Source of the DNA: Moraxella sp. FZFQ2102
GTDB taxonomy: Bacteria > Pseudomonadota > Gammaproteobacteria > Pseudomonadales > Moraxellaceae
Direction of reading: 5' to 3'
DNA length: 64,000 nt
NCBI RefSeq assembly: GCF_024137865.1
Contig: NZ_CP099960.1
Coordinates: forward strand, 868,001 to 932,000
A program made the translations under genes and the position numbers. This document shows, one piece after another, positions 46,701 to 54,617 of this stretch. Under the pieces are notes generated by a model. That model saw only the letters and a program-made list of their open reading frames with translations, had not been told where the DNA came from and did no database searches. The stretch's first letter is position 1. The number at the start of each line of letters is the position of its first letter.

Positions 46701-48063
46701 TGTATCTAGTGAAGAACGAACCGCACTACAGACAGAATGCAATCGCCTTCTTTTTTCAAATCAGGCAAGCATTGAATCATTTTTGCGAACCTATATTGAA
46801 CCACAATTAGTGGATTCTCAATGCAAGCATCCATGTGTTGGTTGGCTGTCTTATGATGAGATATTTAAACCATTCCAAAAAACTTTATCTCTGGAATGGT
46901 TGCAACGCTTTGATGATATGCCTGAATATGCTTACACCGAATTATTCAAGCAAGCAGCGTTACACGGTGATTTAGCTCAACTTAAAGCATTGATTGCACA
47001 AAAATGTACAGCGTTGGCTAAACAACATCCTTACAAAACAGATAATGCAGAATTGGAACAAAAGCGTGAATTTTGGTATTTACAAGCGTTCTATTTTTTG
47101 GATTCAGGATATGAAAGTTATTGGTATTGGTTACAACAAGATAGTGATTTAATTTTTAAAATAGACAATAATGTGGGTAGCCTGAAAAATAATGATTATG
47201 TGGTGTTATCAGCAGAAAAAATTGAGCTTGTGTTGAATACGTTTATTGATAAATGGGAAAAAGTAGATTTGCCTAGTGGACATAGTAGCAGTAGCCCAAG
47301 AGAAGAAAAAGCATACCGTTTATTGCGTGATTTGGTTTATAAAATAAATGATTCGCGCAATGGTAATCCTATTCCTGTACTCAAACGCTTATTGGCAAAT
47401 GAAAAATATCAGGATTTCTATCCCATATTGAAAAGCCAATTATTTCATCATGTTCATCAGCAAAAAATTAAAAATATTGCTGTACCAACAATGAAAGAAA
47501 CGGTTGATTTATTGGAAAATCATCAGGTTATTAGTGTGGAAAGTATGCGTGCGTTGATTTTGGAAGAATTGGCAGCGTATCAAGCAGATTTAAATGGCAG
47601 TGAATTCACCAGCAAAGATAGTTTTTATAATGGCGATAAACACGTTGATGAAAATCGTGCTACGCAAATTGTCGGTGAACGCTTGCGGTTGAAATTGGAA
47701 CGCTACGGTATTGATTGCAATTTAGAATACCTGATGAGTGACAATAAACGCTGTGATTTTACTTGTTCCAAACGCATTCACGATAGACAGAGATTGCTTG
47801 TAGTAGAAGCAAAAGGTCAATGGCATAAAGAACTTTATTCAGCGATTGAAAACCAACTGGTTCGCCAATATACCACTCATCCGAATGCAGAAAAGCAAGG
47901 GATTTTCTTGGTTTATTGGTTTGGTATGCAGGAAAAGTTAGCAGGTTTAAAAAATACAATGTCTAGTGCGAGCGAATTGCAACGCGATATTAAAAGTAGA
48001 ATGCCTGTTGAATTACAAGGCTTGATTGATGTTTTTGTGCTAGATGTTTCGGTGGATGCTTAA
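43779..48063 (+). pseudogene. NACHT-like ATPase with C-terminal PD-(D/E)xK nuclease, frameshifted at an A8 tract
   Basis: An N-terminal frame (43779-44210) holds Walker A LAEPGAGKTCLL and Walker B LIIDGFDEW, then SSRSGEWLAQHTQ. The remainder continues in another frame to 48063. Deleting one A from the A8 run at 44184-44191 joins them into a protein of about 1427 residues, reading TTYKKIIEQHT. A second copy of this segment (about 44405-44430) has seven A and reads TYKKILEQHV, showing which state is in frame. The long middle is helical (WLAALSESREIQEQL and onward). The end has RCDFTCSKR and LLVVEAKGQWHKEL, a PD-(D/E)xK nuclease arrangement. It lies 162 bases after zorD. It may be phase-variable, rescued by slippage, or dead. 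Confidence 0.75.
44160..44450 (+). repeat. Degenerate repeats inside the NACHT-like gene
   Basis: The segments KKIIEQHTNNFKKILTLH, KEILDKHINICTKTLNQH and KKILEQHVDICRKM, plus the preceding WLAQHTQACQEIL, share an xILxQHxxxCxxIL pattern. They are copies of one short unit. The DNA of the first and last copies is close (CTTACAAAAAAA then TTAGAACAxCAT-like). Confidence 0.6.
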
Positions 48064-48066
48064 ACC

Positions 48067-48190
48067 AGTTGTACCGGCACAATATTCCTAGACACCCTAT
48101 AAAAGCTTATACCCCAAGCTGGGAGAGTATTCTCTCATGACAAACGGTATCAGCAGTACAGTATCGAGTATAAGCTGAGAATAGCAAAGC
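48067..48190 (+). mobile_element. Remnant of an IS3-type element left end and orfA start
   Basis: TTGTACCGG, AGACACCC, TACCCCAAGC and TCTCTCATGACAAA occur in the same order as, and similar to, the complement of 51576-51640 in front of the intact orfA start. With one frameshift the DNA reads RYQQYSIEYKLRIAKLI, matching RKQYSNEFKLEMVKLI of that orfA. It is a decayed element that begins right after the NACHT-like gene. Confidence 0.65.
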
Positions 48191-48208
48191 TTATCATATA
48201 AAATATTA

Positions 48209-48500
48209 CAATATATGAGTGGGATAATCAAACTATTGAGTACTCAGCGCTAAACTGAATTAAATCAGTCTTGACCTATTTCAAAAGAAGAATACGTAAA
48301 GATGATTTTTTCTTGTTATAACCCTAATAATATACAAATAATTAAAGTTTTTATGGTTATACCCATAAACAAATGATGAAATTGGCTTAACATTTGGCAT
48401 ATAACCAAAAAAACTAGAGAGATTAATTAAGTCACCAAAATCTCAAACTATGCAAAACATGCCTTTAATTAAAGTACTGAAAGGCAACATTCGCCCTACT
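48209..48500 (+). repeat. Decayed copy of the DUF4143 ATPase-B promoter and gene start
   Basis: ATGAGTGGGATAATC...ATCAGTCTTGA...AAAGAAGAATACGTAAAGATG...ATAACCCTAATAATA...TTTATGGTTATA matches 52828-53000 closely over about 175 bp. The stretch ATGCCTTTAATTAAAGTA...AACATTCGCC matches the coding start at 53087-53125 with gaps. Only the front of the ATPase gene remains; the fic gene of the opposite strand ends inside it. Confidence 0.75.
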
Positions 48501-49746
48501 TCACCAACAAATACCCCTTACCACGACCATTACGCACAGTGGTTGCTAATCCCATGCTCTCAAGTTCATTGAGTAACTTGCGAGCGGTACTGTCTGAGAT
48601 GCCAAGCTCATTAGACACTTGTTTGGCGGTCAAAACTTGATTAGATGGCGAATTTGTGAGTAGCTGATACTGATGGATGCTAAGATTGCCATAATCAACA
48701 GCTAGATTTGCAGGTACGGATTTTGGCATAGATTGCGGCACTTGGTTAATCGACAGTAGTGCTTGTAAATCGTTAATGGCACGATCAATGATGGTGAGCT
48801 GATAAGCAATAAAATAAGTCATATCCAATTCATCAGTTTCTACATCAATATAGCTTTGCGCATACTGCTTGGGTGCTTTATGCAATAAGCGACTGATGGA
48901 GATATAATCAAAATGCGTATAGCCTGATTTTTGTAGTGACCAATAAAACAAAGCGCGGGCAGTTCTACCATTGCCATCACCAAAAGGATGAATAAATCCA
49001 AGCAGAAAATGCAGAATAATCGCTTTGACAATCGGATGGATAAAGTCATCTCCCTGATGATCTGCATTGGCAAATTCGCAATACGCCTGCATCAAGGTCG
49101 GTAGCGTCTGCCATGTAGGAGGCTGGTGAACAATTTGCCCGTCATAATCAGCAATGACAATCTCATCATCTTGGCGAAATTCACCCGAAATCGCATCATT
49201 GTCAATCGCACCCTCTGTAGCGATTCGGTGCAATTGCAAAATCATAGTGATATCAAGCGGTTGATTTATTTGTTGTTTCACCGCTTGCATCAAGTGATAA
49301 TTATTGACAATCATCACCTCGCTTTTATTCATAGGTGCACGGCGACTGCCGAGTAGCTCTTTAGCAACCTTGCGTGTGGTAGATGCACCTTCAAGCTGAG
49401 CACTGGTAATCGGCTCTTCAAAGAGCAGCTCTTCGGTATCAATAGGCCATTGCCATTGCTGATAGTGATGCTCAATGTGATATAGCTTGGCTTGTAGGCT
49501 TTGTGGTAAGCAATACGAGAATTGATAGCCACCAATATGCATCGACTGCATGATGGCGTGACGGTTGAGTTTTTGGGTAAGCCAGCGCCGTTTGCTGTCA
49601 GCTGGGTGACGATAGAAAAACTGCTCCCATGACAAATAACGCCCCTTGGCATCTATCGGTGGATGCTCTGCCAAATACCCCAAAAGCACAGACGAAATAT
49701 CCCCCGCTTCTAGTTCTGATAAAGTAGGTGGCTTGGGTAATTTCAT
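48496..49746 (-). CDS. Fic-family protein (putative AMPylating enzyme) with own inhibitory motif
   Basis: The 416-residue protein has the Fic motif in FIHPFGDGNGRTARALFYW (HPFxDGNGR, about residues 255-275) and an N-terminal inhibitory helix motif in ITSAQLEGASTTRKVA (S-x-x-x-E-G), which marks class II Fic proteins that hold themselves inactive. The C-terminus is a winged helix (VLTAKQVSNELGISDSTARKLLNELESMGL), so it may bind DNA and regulate itself. Fic enzymes transfer AMP to Ser/Thr/Tyr of target proteins. It is divergent from the ATPase at 49963, sharing a region with a 16-bp inverted repeat. A 12-codon relic of its start occurs at 54296-54331. Confidence 0.9.
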   Translation of the reverse strand: MKLPKPPTLSELEAGDISSVLLGYLAEHPPIDAKGRYLSWEQFFYRHPADSKRRWLTQKLNRHAIMQSMHIGGYQFSYCLPQSLQAKLYHIEHHYQQWQWPIDTEELLFEEPITSAQLEGASTTRKVAKELLGSRRAPMNKSEVMIVNNYHLMQAVKQQINQPLDITMILQLHRIATEGAIDNDAISGEFRQDDEIVIADYDGQIVHQPPTWQTLPTLMQAYCEFANADHQGDDFIHPIVKAIILHFLLGFIHPFGDGNGRTARALFYWSLQKSGYTHFDYISISRLLHKAPKQYAQSYIDVETDELDMTYFIAYQLTIIDRAINDLQALLSINQVPQSMPKSVPANLAVDYGNLSIHQYQLLTNSPSNQVLTAKQVSNELGISDSTARKLLNELESMGLATTVRNGRGKGYLLVK

Positions 49747-49804
49747 CGTTATTTTCCATAAAATGTCGCAATTTATCGTATTTTACCTTATTTTATCGTA
49801 ATTT

Positions 49805-49930
49805 GTCGTAAATTATCGTATTTTATCTCAGTTTGTCGCTAATTGACTTTATGGTAATTAGTTTATACTTGAAACTTTTGTATATATAGAAAAAGTTTCA
49901 AGTATAATTGAAACTTTTTCTATATTAAGC
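49805..49930. repeat. Direct repeat copy 1 with 16-bp inverted repeat between fic and ATPase-A
   Basis: About 125 bp are nearly identical to 54341-54468. The repeat includes a perfect 16-bp palindromic pair, TATACTTGAAACTTTT (49864-49879) and its complement (49891-49906), around an 11-nt spacer. A third half-site TTGAAACTTTTTC (49908-49920) follows. Left of it are repeated TTATCGTA/TTGTCGTA words. It looks like a divergent operator region. Confidence 0.8.
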
Positions 49931-49962
49931 TAAAATAGCAATTATAGTTTTAGGATTTTACC

Positions 49963-51174
49963 GTGAAAAAAGATTTAGTTTATCGCCAAAAATACCTTGA
50001 AATGGTACGCCCGTTTATCGGAAAACGTTTGATTAAAGTGTTTACTGGGCAACGCCGTGTAGGCAAAAGCTATTTGCTGTTTCAGATTATGCAAGAGATT
50101 CAAACAGTGGATGAAAATGCCCACATTATTTATATCAACAAAGAAGACTTGGCATTTAGTCACATTACAACCGCAGAGCACCTGAATGATTTTGTGCAAG
50201 AGCAGAAAAAGAGCGGTCAAAAAAATTACATTTTTATCGATGAAATTCAAGAAATTACAGATTTTGAACAAGCGTTGCGTTCGCTTTTATTAGATGACGA
50301 ATTGGATTTGTATTGCACGGGTAGCAATGCTCATTTGCTTTCACGGGATATTGCAGGTAGCCTGAGTGGGCGAGCGATTGAAATTAATGTCCACTCCCTG
50401 TCCTATTTTGAATTTCTTGAATTTATGAAACTGGACGATAGCGATAAATCGATGTCACTGTTTTTGAAATATGGCGGTTTGCCTTATTTGAAAGACTTGC
50501 CGTTGCAAGACAACATCGTGTTTGAATATCTACGAAATATTTATTCCACCATTGCCATTCGGGATATTGTGAACCGTTATTCATTGCGAAATGTGCAATT
50601 TTTAGAGCAGCTTACGCAATTTTTAGCAAGCAATATTGGCAATTTGTTTTCTGCTAAAAAAATCTCTGATTTTTTAAAATCGCAGAAAATTACCACATCA
50701 AGCATGCAGGTACAAAATTATGCGGAATATCTTGCCAACGCCTTTTTAATTCACAAAGTACCACGCTATGATATTGAAGGTAAACGCATTTTTGAGATTG
50801 GCGAAAAATACTATTTTGAAGATTTAGGTTTGCGAAACGCCCTGATTGGCTATCGGGTACAAGATCGTGGCAAATTGCTTGAAAACTGCATATTCAATCA
50901 TCTTCAAATCGCAGGTTATGATGTCAAAATCGGCGGTTTAAATAGCCAAGAAATTGACTTCGTGGCAGAGAAGGATGGTGAACGTATATATGTGCAGGCG
51001 GCGCTGACCATTAATGAAGAAAAAACACTTGAGCGAGAATTTGGCAACCTGCTGAAAATCCAAGACAACTACCCGAAATATGTGGTGACAATGGACGAAT
51101 TTGACGGCAATACTTTTGAAGGGATACAGTGTTTGAGTTTGAGGGTATTTTTGAGAGAGATTCTGGGTGGATGA
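49963..51174 (+). CDS. DUF4143-type AAA ATPase A
   Basis: The 403-residue protein has Walker A FTGQRRVGKSYLL (about residues 27-40), Walker B NYIFIDEIQEI and sensor TGSNAHLLSRDIAGSLSGRAIEI. The second half is DUF4143-like and ends in a nuclease-like fold (GYDVKIGGLNSQEIDFVAEKDGERIYVQ, with E-x-D...E/Q pattern). These paired AAA/DUF4143 proteins are common and their role is unsettled; suggestions include DNA-linked and toxin-like functions. It is divergent from fic and related to the ATPase at 53040 (same order of motifs, moderate similarity). A word AAGAGCGGTCAAAAAAA at 50209 resembles the Haemophilus uptake sequence. Confidence 0.88.
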   Translation: MKKDLVYRQKYLEMVRPFIGKRLIKVFTGQRRVGKSYLLFQIMQEIQTVDENAHIIYINKEDLAFSHITTAEHLNDFVQEQKKSGQKNYIFIDEIQEITDFEQALRSLLLDDELDLYCTGSNAHLLSRDIAGSLSGRAIEINVHSLSYFEFLEFMKLDDSDKSMSLFLKYGGLPYLKDLPLQDNIVFEYLRNIYSTIAIRDIVNRYSLRNVQFLEQLTQFLASNIGNLFSAKKISDFLKSQKITTSSMQVQNYAEYLANAFLIHKVPRYDIEGKRIFEIGEKYYFEDLGLRNALIGYRVQDRGKLLENCIFNHLQIAGYDVKIGGLNSQEIDFVAEKDGERIYVQAALTINEEKTLEREFGNLLKIQDNYPKYVVTMDEFDGNTFEGIQCLSLRVFLREILGG

Positions 51175-51276
51175 TGCACTGGTACACCAAAGTGATTGAT
51201 GAATACATTCACTACTACAATCATGATAGAATAAAAGTAAAATTAAAAGGACTGAGTCCTGTACAATACAGAACTT
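51174..51276 (+). mobile_element. Remnant of IS3-family orfB C-terminus
   Basis: In the plus frame, YTKVIDEYIHYYNHDRIKVK then LKGLSPVQYRT-stop is the classic end of an IS150/IS3-type transposase. It begins immediately at the ATPase-A stop codon, so the element broke right there. The element's right end (ending GGGGGTCGGTTCA) follows at about 51320-51341. Confidence 0.75.
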
Positions 51277-51305
51277 AGTCCTTCATTAAACCTTAACCGT
51301 TAATC

Positions 51306-51575
51306 TTAGTGTCTAAGAATTGGGGGTCGGTTCATTAGCTGGGCATTTTCTTTACGAAGTCGCTCAAGCTCTCGTTGTTCTGGTGTTAGGGCATGACCTG
51401 TGGGCAATGGCTTGCCTTGAAGTTCAAGACGATAACGCTTAAGCCAGTTTTCTAAAGTAGATTTACCGATATCATATTGCCTAGCAACATCAACAACACG
51501 CTGATTTTGCTCTTCAATGAGTTTGACCATTTCTAGTTTAAATTCGTTGCTGTACTGCTTACGCTGTTTTGTCAT
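51306..51575 (-). pseudogene. Truncated IS3-family transposase OrfA
   Basis: The 89-residue frame MTKQRKQYSNEFKLEMVKLIEE has the helix-turn-helix DVARQYDIGKSTLENWLKRYRLE and the leucine-zipper start RELERLRKENAQLM. Then it runs into the inverted element end (NRPPILRH), so OrfA is cut short. It faces the orfB remnant, giving two element pieces head to head. The rest of orfA and all of orfB of this copy are missing; it should be inactive. Confidence 0.8.
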
Positions 51576-51708
51576 GAGAGATTACTCCTAGTTTGGGGTA
51601 GTATAACCTCTTATGGGGTGTCTGGGGATATTATACCGGTACAACCACTACATAAAGGCATGGGGCTTCCTTGTGGTGGGGTTGGTGAAACTCACCTACC
51701 CCCTAGAG

Positions 51709-51736
51709 AAACCCCGCCATTTCTGGTGGGGTTTTT
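51709..51736 (+). terminator. Intrinsic terminator-like hairpin
   Basis: AACCCCGCC and GGTGGGGTT pair with one G-T around ATTTCT, and a T6 run follows. It lies in the gene-free stretch 51576-51872, which otherwise contains only IS left-end sequence (to about 51640) and unassigned DNA. Confidence 0.6.
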
Positions 51737-51872
51737 TGTTTTCAAAAGAAAAAGCCCACCATTATCTTATAATGGCAGACTCTTTCAGTGGTGTGTCTTG
51801 AGGGTCGTGATACAATCACGAACAATCCCCAAGCTCGCTCTGATATTTTAGCATAAAATGTTCATCACTTGT

Positions 51873-52190
51873 TCAAGAACCAAGTTTTTGCTTCAAAAAT
51901 GCCAAATCTCTTCGCCCATCCAAAACTTCTAAGATATGTACCGTATCTTCAATGATGGTGTAGTACACCAAAAATGGCAGTTTTGGCACAACCATTTTTC
52001 TTATATTGGGCGAAAAATCAGCCATAGGACAGCGTTCAGGAAAATATTCAAGTGAACCGATTGCTTCTTGAATGGCTGTAATGTTGGCTTCAGCCACAAT
52101 ATAGCTGGCAACATCCACATAGTATTCATAAAGCGACATCAGTGCTTGCTTGGCATCATCAGAGATGGCAATGTTATAAGCTTGACGCAT
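51873..52190 (-). CDS. ParE/RelE-superfamily toxin
   Basis: The 105-residue protein has the fold pattern of ParE/RelE toxins: YNIAISDDAKQALMSLYEYYVD, then AIGSLEYFPERCPMADFSPNIRKMVVPKLPFLVYYTIIEDTVHILEVLDGRRD. The strand YTIIEDTVHILEVLDGRRD is characteristic. ParE poisons gyrase and RelE cuts mRNA; the sequence does not decide which. It overlaps the antitoxin gene by one base (ATG within TAATG), the usual coupled order of antitoxin first. Confidence 0.85.
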   Translation of the reverse strand: MRQAYNIAISDDAKQALMSLYEYYVDVASYIVAEANITAIQEAIGSLEYFPERCPMADFSPNIRKMVVPKLPFLVYYTIIEDTVHILEVLDGRRDLAFLKQKLGS

Positions 52191-52498
52191 TATAACTTAC
52201 CCTTGGCTTGCGCATATTGTTTGCCATGTTCACGAACAGCAGCAAAGCAATCATCAACCGAAGTGCCTTTTTTGCCATCCAGCACATTTTGATATGCCTG
52301 CATGACGCGCTTTTCGACATAAGCTTCGTATTCTTCCTGCTCTTTGACTTCCTGCAGGGCTTTATCCACCAGTTCACCCATCAGATAATTCAGTGTGCGG
52401 TTTTGACGCTTGGCAAGTTGCTCTAGTGCTTGCTTTTTCTCAAAATCCATCACAAGTGATACTCTGGATTTTTGTGTAATTGTATTAACTGCAGCCAT
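52190..52498 (-). CDS. Antitoxin of the ParE/RelE-type pair
   Basis: The 102-residue protein has an N-terminal ribbon-helix-helix-like segment (KSRVSLVMDFEKKQALEQLAKRQNRTLNYLMGELVDKAL), the DNA-binding half, and an acidic/Lys tail that would wrap the toxin. It is the first gene of a two-gene operon with the toxin. The 10-bp inverted repeat just upstream (52511-52541) is the likely operator for autorepression. Confidence 0.85.
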   Translation of the reverse strand: MAAVNTITQKSRVSLVMDFEKKQALEQLAKRQNRTLNYLMGELVDKALQEVKEQEEYEAYVEKRVMQAYQNVLDGKKGTSVDDCFAAVREHGKQYAQAKGKL

Positions 52499-52510
52499 CA
52501 GCTACCCCAT

Positions 52511-52541
52511 TATTATTAACTTATCATAACAGTTAATAATA
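52511..52541. promoter_or_regulatory. Inverted repeat operator of the toxin-antitoxin pair
   Basis: TATTATTAAC (52511-52520) and GTTAATAATA (52532-52541) are perfect complements around 11 nt, located 12 bases before the antitoxin start. Confidence 0.6.
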
Positions 52542-52574
52542 TATACTACTTAGGTAAAAAAGTCAATAAAATGC

Positions 52575-52647
52575 ATATTCCACTCCAAATGATCACCCAT
52601 TCCACTTTTCACGTGACCACTCATTCCACTCTTATTTGACCACCCAA
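52575..52647. repeat. Three tandem ATTCCACT / GACCACC units, IS21-type end remnant
   Basis: ATTCCACT recurs at 52577, 52599 and 52623, with GATCACCC, GACCACT and GACCACCC in step. Multiple short terminal repeats of this kind are typical of IS21-family ends. No istA or istB is left. The remaining gap to 53039 holds the copy 2 repeat upstream of ATPase-B. Confidence 0.45.
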
Positions 52648-52827
52648 TAAAAAACCACCAGCCAAGCCAATGCCCAACTGATGGTTTGATGTCGTTTTTT
52701 ATCTGTCTGTTTATTTTAATAAACCATTTAGTTAAAAACTCATCCCTAAACTCACACCACTCACCCAATCTTTGTTTGAAAAGCCTTTGGGCTCACTGAT
52801 TGCTTTTGAAGTAAAGATTGTAGTGGT

Positions 52828-53000
52828 ACAATATGAGTGGGATAATCGAACTATTGGGTACGCAGTGCCAAACCGAATTAAATCAGTCTTGAGCTTTTCA
52901 AAAGAAGAATACGTAAAGATGCTTTATTCTTGTTATAACCCTAATAATACACAAATAATTAAAGTTTTTATGGTTATATCCATAAATAAATGATAAAATC
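52828..53000 (+). repeat. Upstream region of ATPase-B, intact partner of the 48209 repeat
   Basis: This region matches 48209-48385 closely. It carries the promoter and leader of the ATPase-B gene. The 12-bp word TGTAGTGGTACA at its left (52819-52830) recurs at 54270-54281, so the ATPase-B cassette is bracketed by direct repeats. Confidence 0.75.
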
Positions 53001-53039
53001 ATCTTGATATTAAGGATACAACCAAAAAAGTGATTCAAG

Positions 53040-54254
53040 ATGATTAACCGCCCAAACTATCTCAAGCAACTAAAACCCTTTATCAATATGCCTTTAATCA
53101 AAGTGATTACAGGCATTCGCCGTTCAGGAAAATCAACGGTCATCAAGCTGTTGCAAGCACAATTATTGGCACAAGGCATTGCCGAGCAACAAATTATTCA
53201 TATCAACTTTGAAAGTTTTGCCTATGCTGATTTTAAAACTGCAGACAAGCTTTATACCCTTGTGAAAGAGAAAATTCAGACCGCTGAAAAATACTACCTT
53301 TTGCTTGATGAAATTCAGCAAGTGGCTGATTGGGAAAAAGCTGTTAATGCCTTTATGGTGGATTTCAATCTTGACCTTTATATCACAGGTTCAAACTCGC
53401 ATTTATTGTCGTCTGAACTGGCAACTTATCTTGCTGGGCGTTATGTAGAAATCCCGATTTTTACCTTATCGTATCAAGAATTTTTGGATTTTAAGGCAGG
53501 CTACTCACAGCAAACTATACAAAATCCCACCGCGCTTTTCACAGAATATTTACGCAAAGGCGGTTTTCCGATGGTGCATACAGCAGAGTATGAGCAGGAA
53601 ACTGTCTATAAAATCGTGCAAGATATTTATGCATCTGTGATTTTGCGAGATACGGTGCAACGTCACAAAATTCGTGATGTGGAGCTGCTCGAACGTATCG
53701 TTAAATATGCTTTTGACAATATCGGCAACACATTTTCAGGCAAAAATGTAGCGGATTATTTCAAAAGCCAACAGCGAAAAGTGGATTTAAACACCGTTTA
53801 TAACTACTTAAAAGCCTTAGAAAGTGCCTTTATTTTACACCGTGTTGAGCGGTTTGATATTAAAGGTAAAGAGATTTTGAAAACCCAAGAAAAGTTCTAT
53901 TTAGGCGATGTGTCCTTACTTTACGCCACAATGGGTTTTCGCACAAGCCTAATTTCAGGTATTTTGGAAAATCTGGTTTATTTAGAACTCAAACGCCGTG
54001 GCTATCAAGTGTATATTGGTAAATTGGGTACACAAGAAATTGATTTTATCGCCCAAAAGCAAAGCGAGAAAATCTATATCCAAATAGCGTATAAATTAGA
54101 AAGCGAACAAACCGTCCAGCGGGAATTCTCGCCTTTGCAGGCCATTGCGGATAATTATCCAAAATATGTGATTACAATGGATGATTTTTGGCAGGAAAAT
54201 ATTGATGGGGTCATGCATCAGCATATTGGTGAGTTTTTGTTGGGTAATTCATAA
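53040..54254 (+). CDS. DUF4143-type AAA ATPase B
   Basis: The 404-residue protein shows Walker A ITGIRRSGKSTVI (about residues 22-34), Walker B YYLLLDEIQQV, TGSNSHLLSSELATYLAGRYVEI and the DUF4143 half (NTFSGKNVADYFKSQQRKVD). It ends in the same nuclease-like pattern as ATPase A (GYQVYIGKLGTQEIDFIAQKQSEKIYIQ). It is a diverged paralogue of the protein at 49963. The start ATG lies close after AAAAAAGTGATTCAAG. The gene is intact, while a decayed copy of its front end lies at 48209-48500. Confidence 0.88.
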   Translation: MINRPNYLKQLKPFINMPLIKVITGIRRSGKSTVIKLLQAQLLAQGIAEQQIIHINFESFAYADFKTADKLYTLVKEKIQTAEKYYLLLDEIQQVADWEKAVNAFMVDFNLDLYITGSNSHLLSSELATYLAGRYVEIPIFTLSYQEFLDFKAGYSQQTIQNPTALFTEYLRKGGFPMVHTAEYEQETVYKIVQDIYASVILRDTVQRHKIRDVELLERIVKYAFDNIGNTFSGKNVADYFKSQQRKVDLNTVYNYLKALESAFILHRVERFDIKGKEILKTQEKFYLGDVSLLYATMGFRTSLISGILENLVYLELKRRGYQVYIGKLGTQEIDFIAQKQSEKIYIQIAYKLESEQTVQREFSPLQAIADNYPKYVITMDDFWQENIDGVMHQHIGEFLLGNS

Positions 54255-54295
54255 AAAGAGGTCAAAGCGTGTAGTGGTACACTAATCCCTCATTT

Positions 54296-54468
54296 CCAGC
54301 TCCAATAAAGTGGGAGGCTTAGACAACTTCATCGTAATATGCCGTAAATTATCGTATTTTATCTCAGTTTGTCGCTAATTGACTTTTGGGCTATTATTTT
54401 ATACTTGAAACTTTTGTATATATAGAAAAAGTTTCAAGTATGATTGAAACTTTTTCTATATTAAGACA
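54296..54468. repeat. Relic of fic start and copy 2 of the fic/ATPase operator region
   Basis: On the minus strand, 54296-54331 reads MKLSKPPTLL, close to the Fic start MKLPKPPTLSEL. From 54341 to 54468 the DNA repeats 49805-49930, including the TATACTTGAAACTTTT inverted repeat (54400-54415, 54427-54441). No fic body or ATPase A follows. From 54469 to 54617 I see nothing definite. Confidence 0.75.
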
Positions 54469-54617
54469 AGTTTTCAATGATCATTTTAGAAAAGTTTAGC
54501 CTTGAATTGTCAAACCAACAAACTCTTATTTTGTTGATATATCTCATCTAAATGCTGAGCAATCATTGAAATGGTATATGCCAGTACAAAACACTCAAAT
54601 ACCGAGTCGGCTGATAG

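Noticed and set aside
52772..52993. 73-codon frame upstream of ATPase-B
   Set aside because: It lies in the duplicated upstream region, whose other copy (48209-48385) does not keep the frame.
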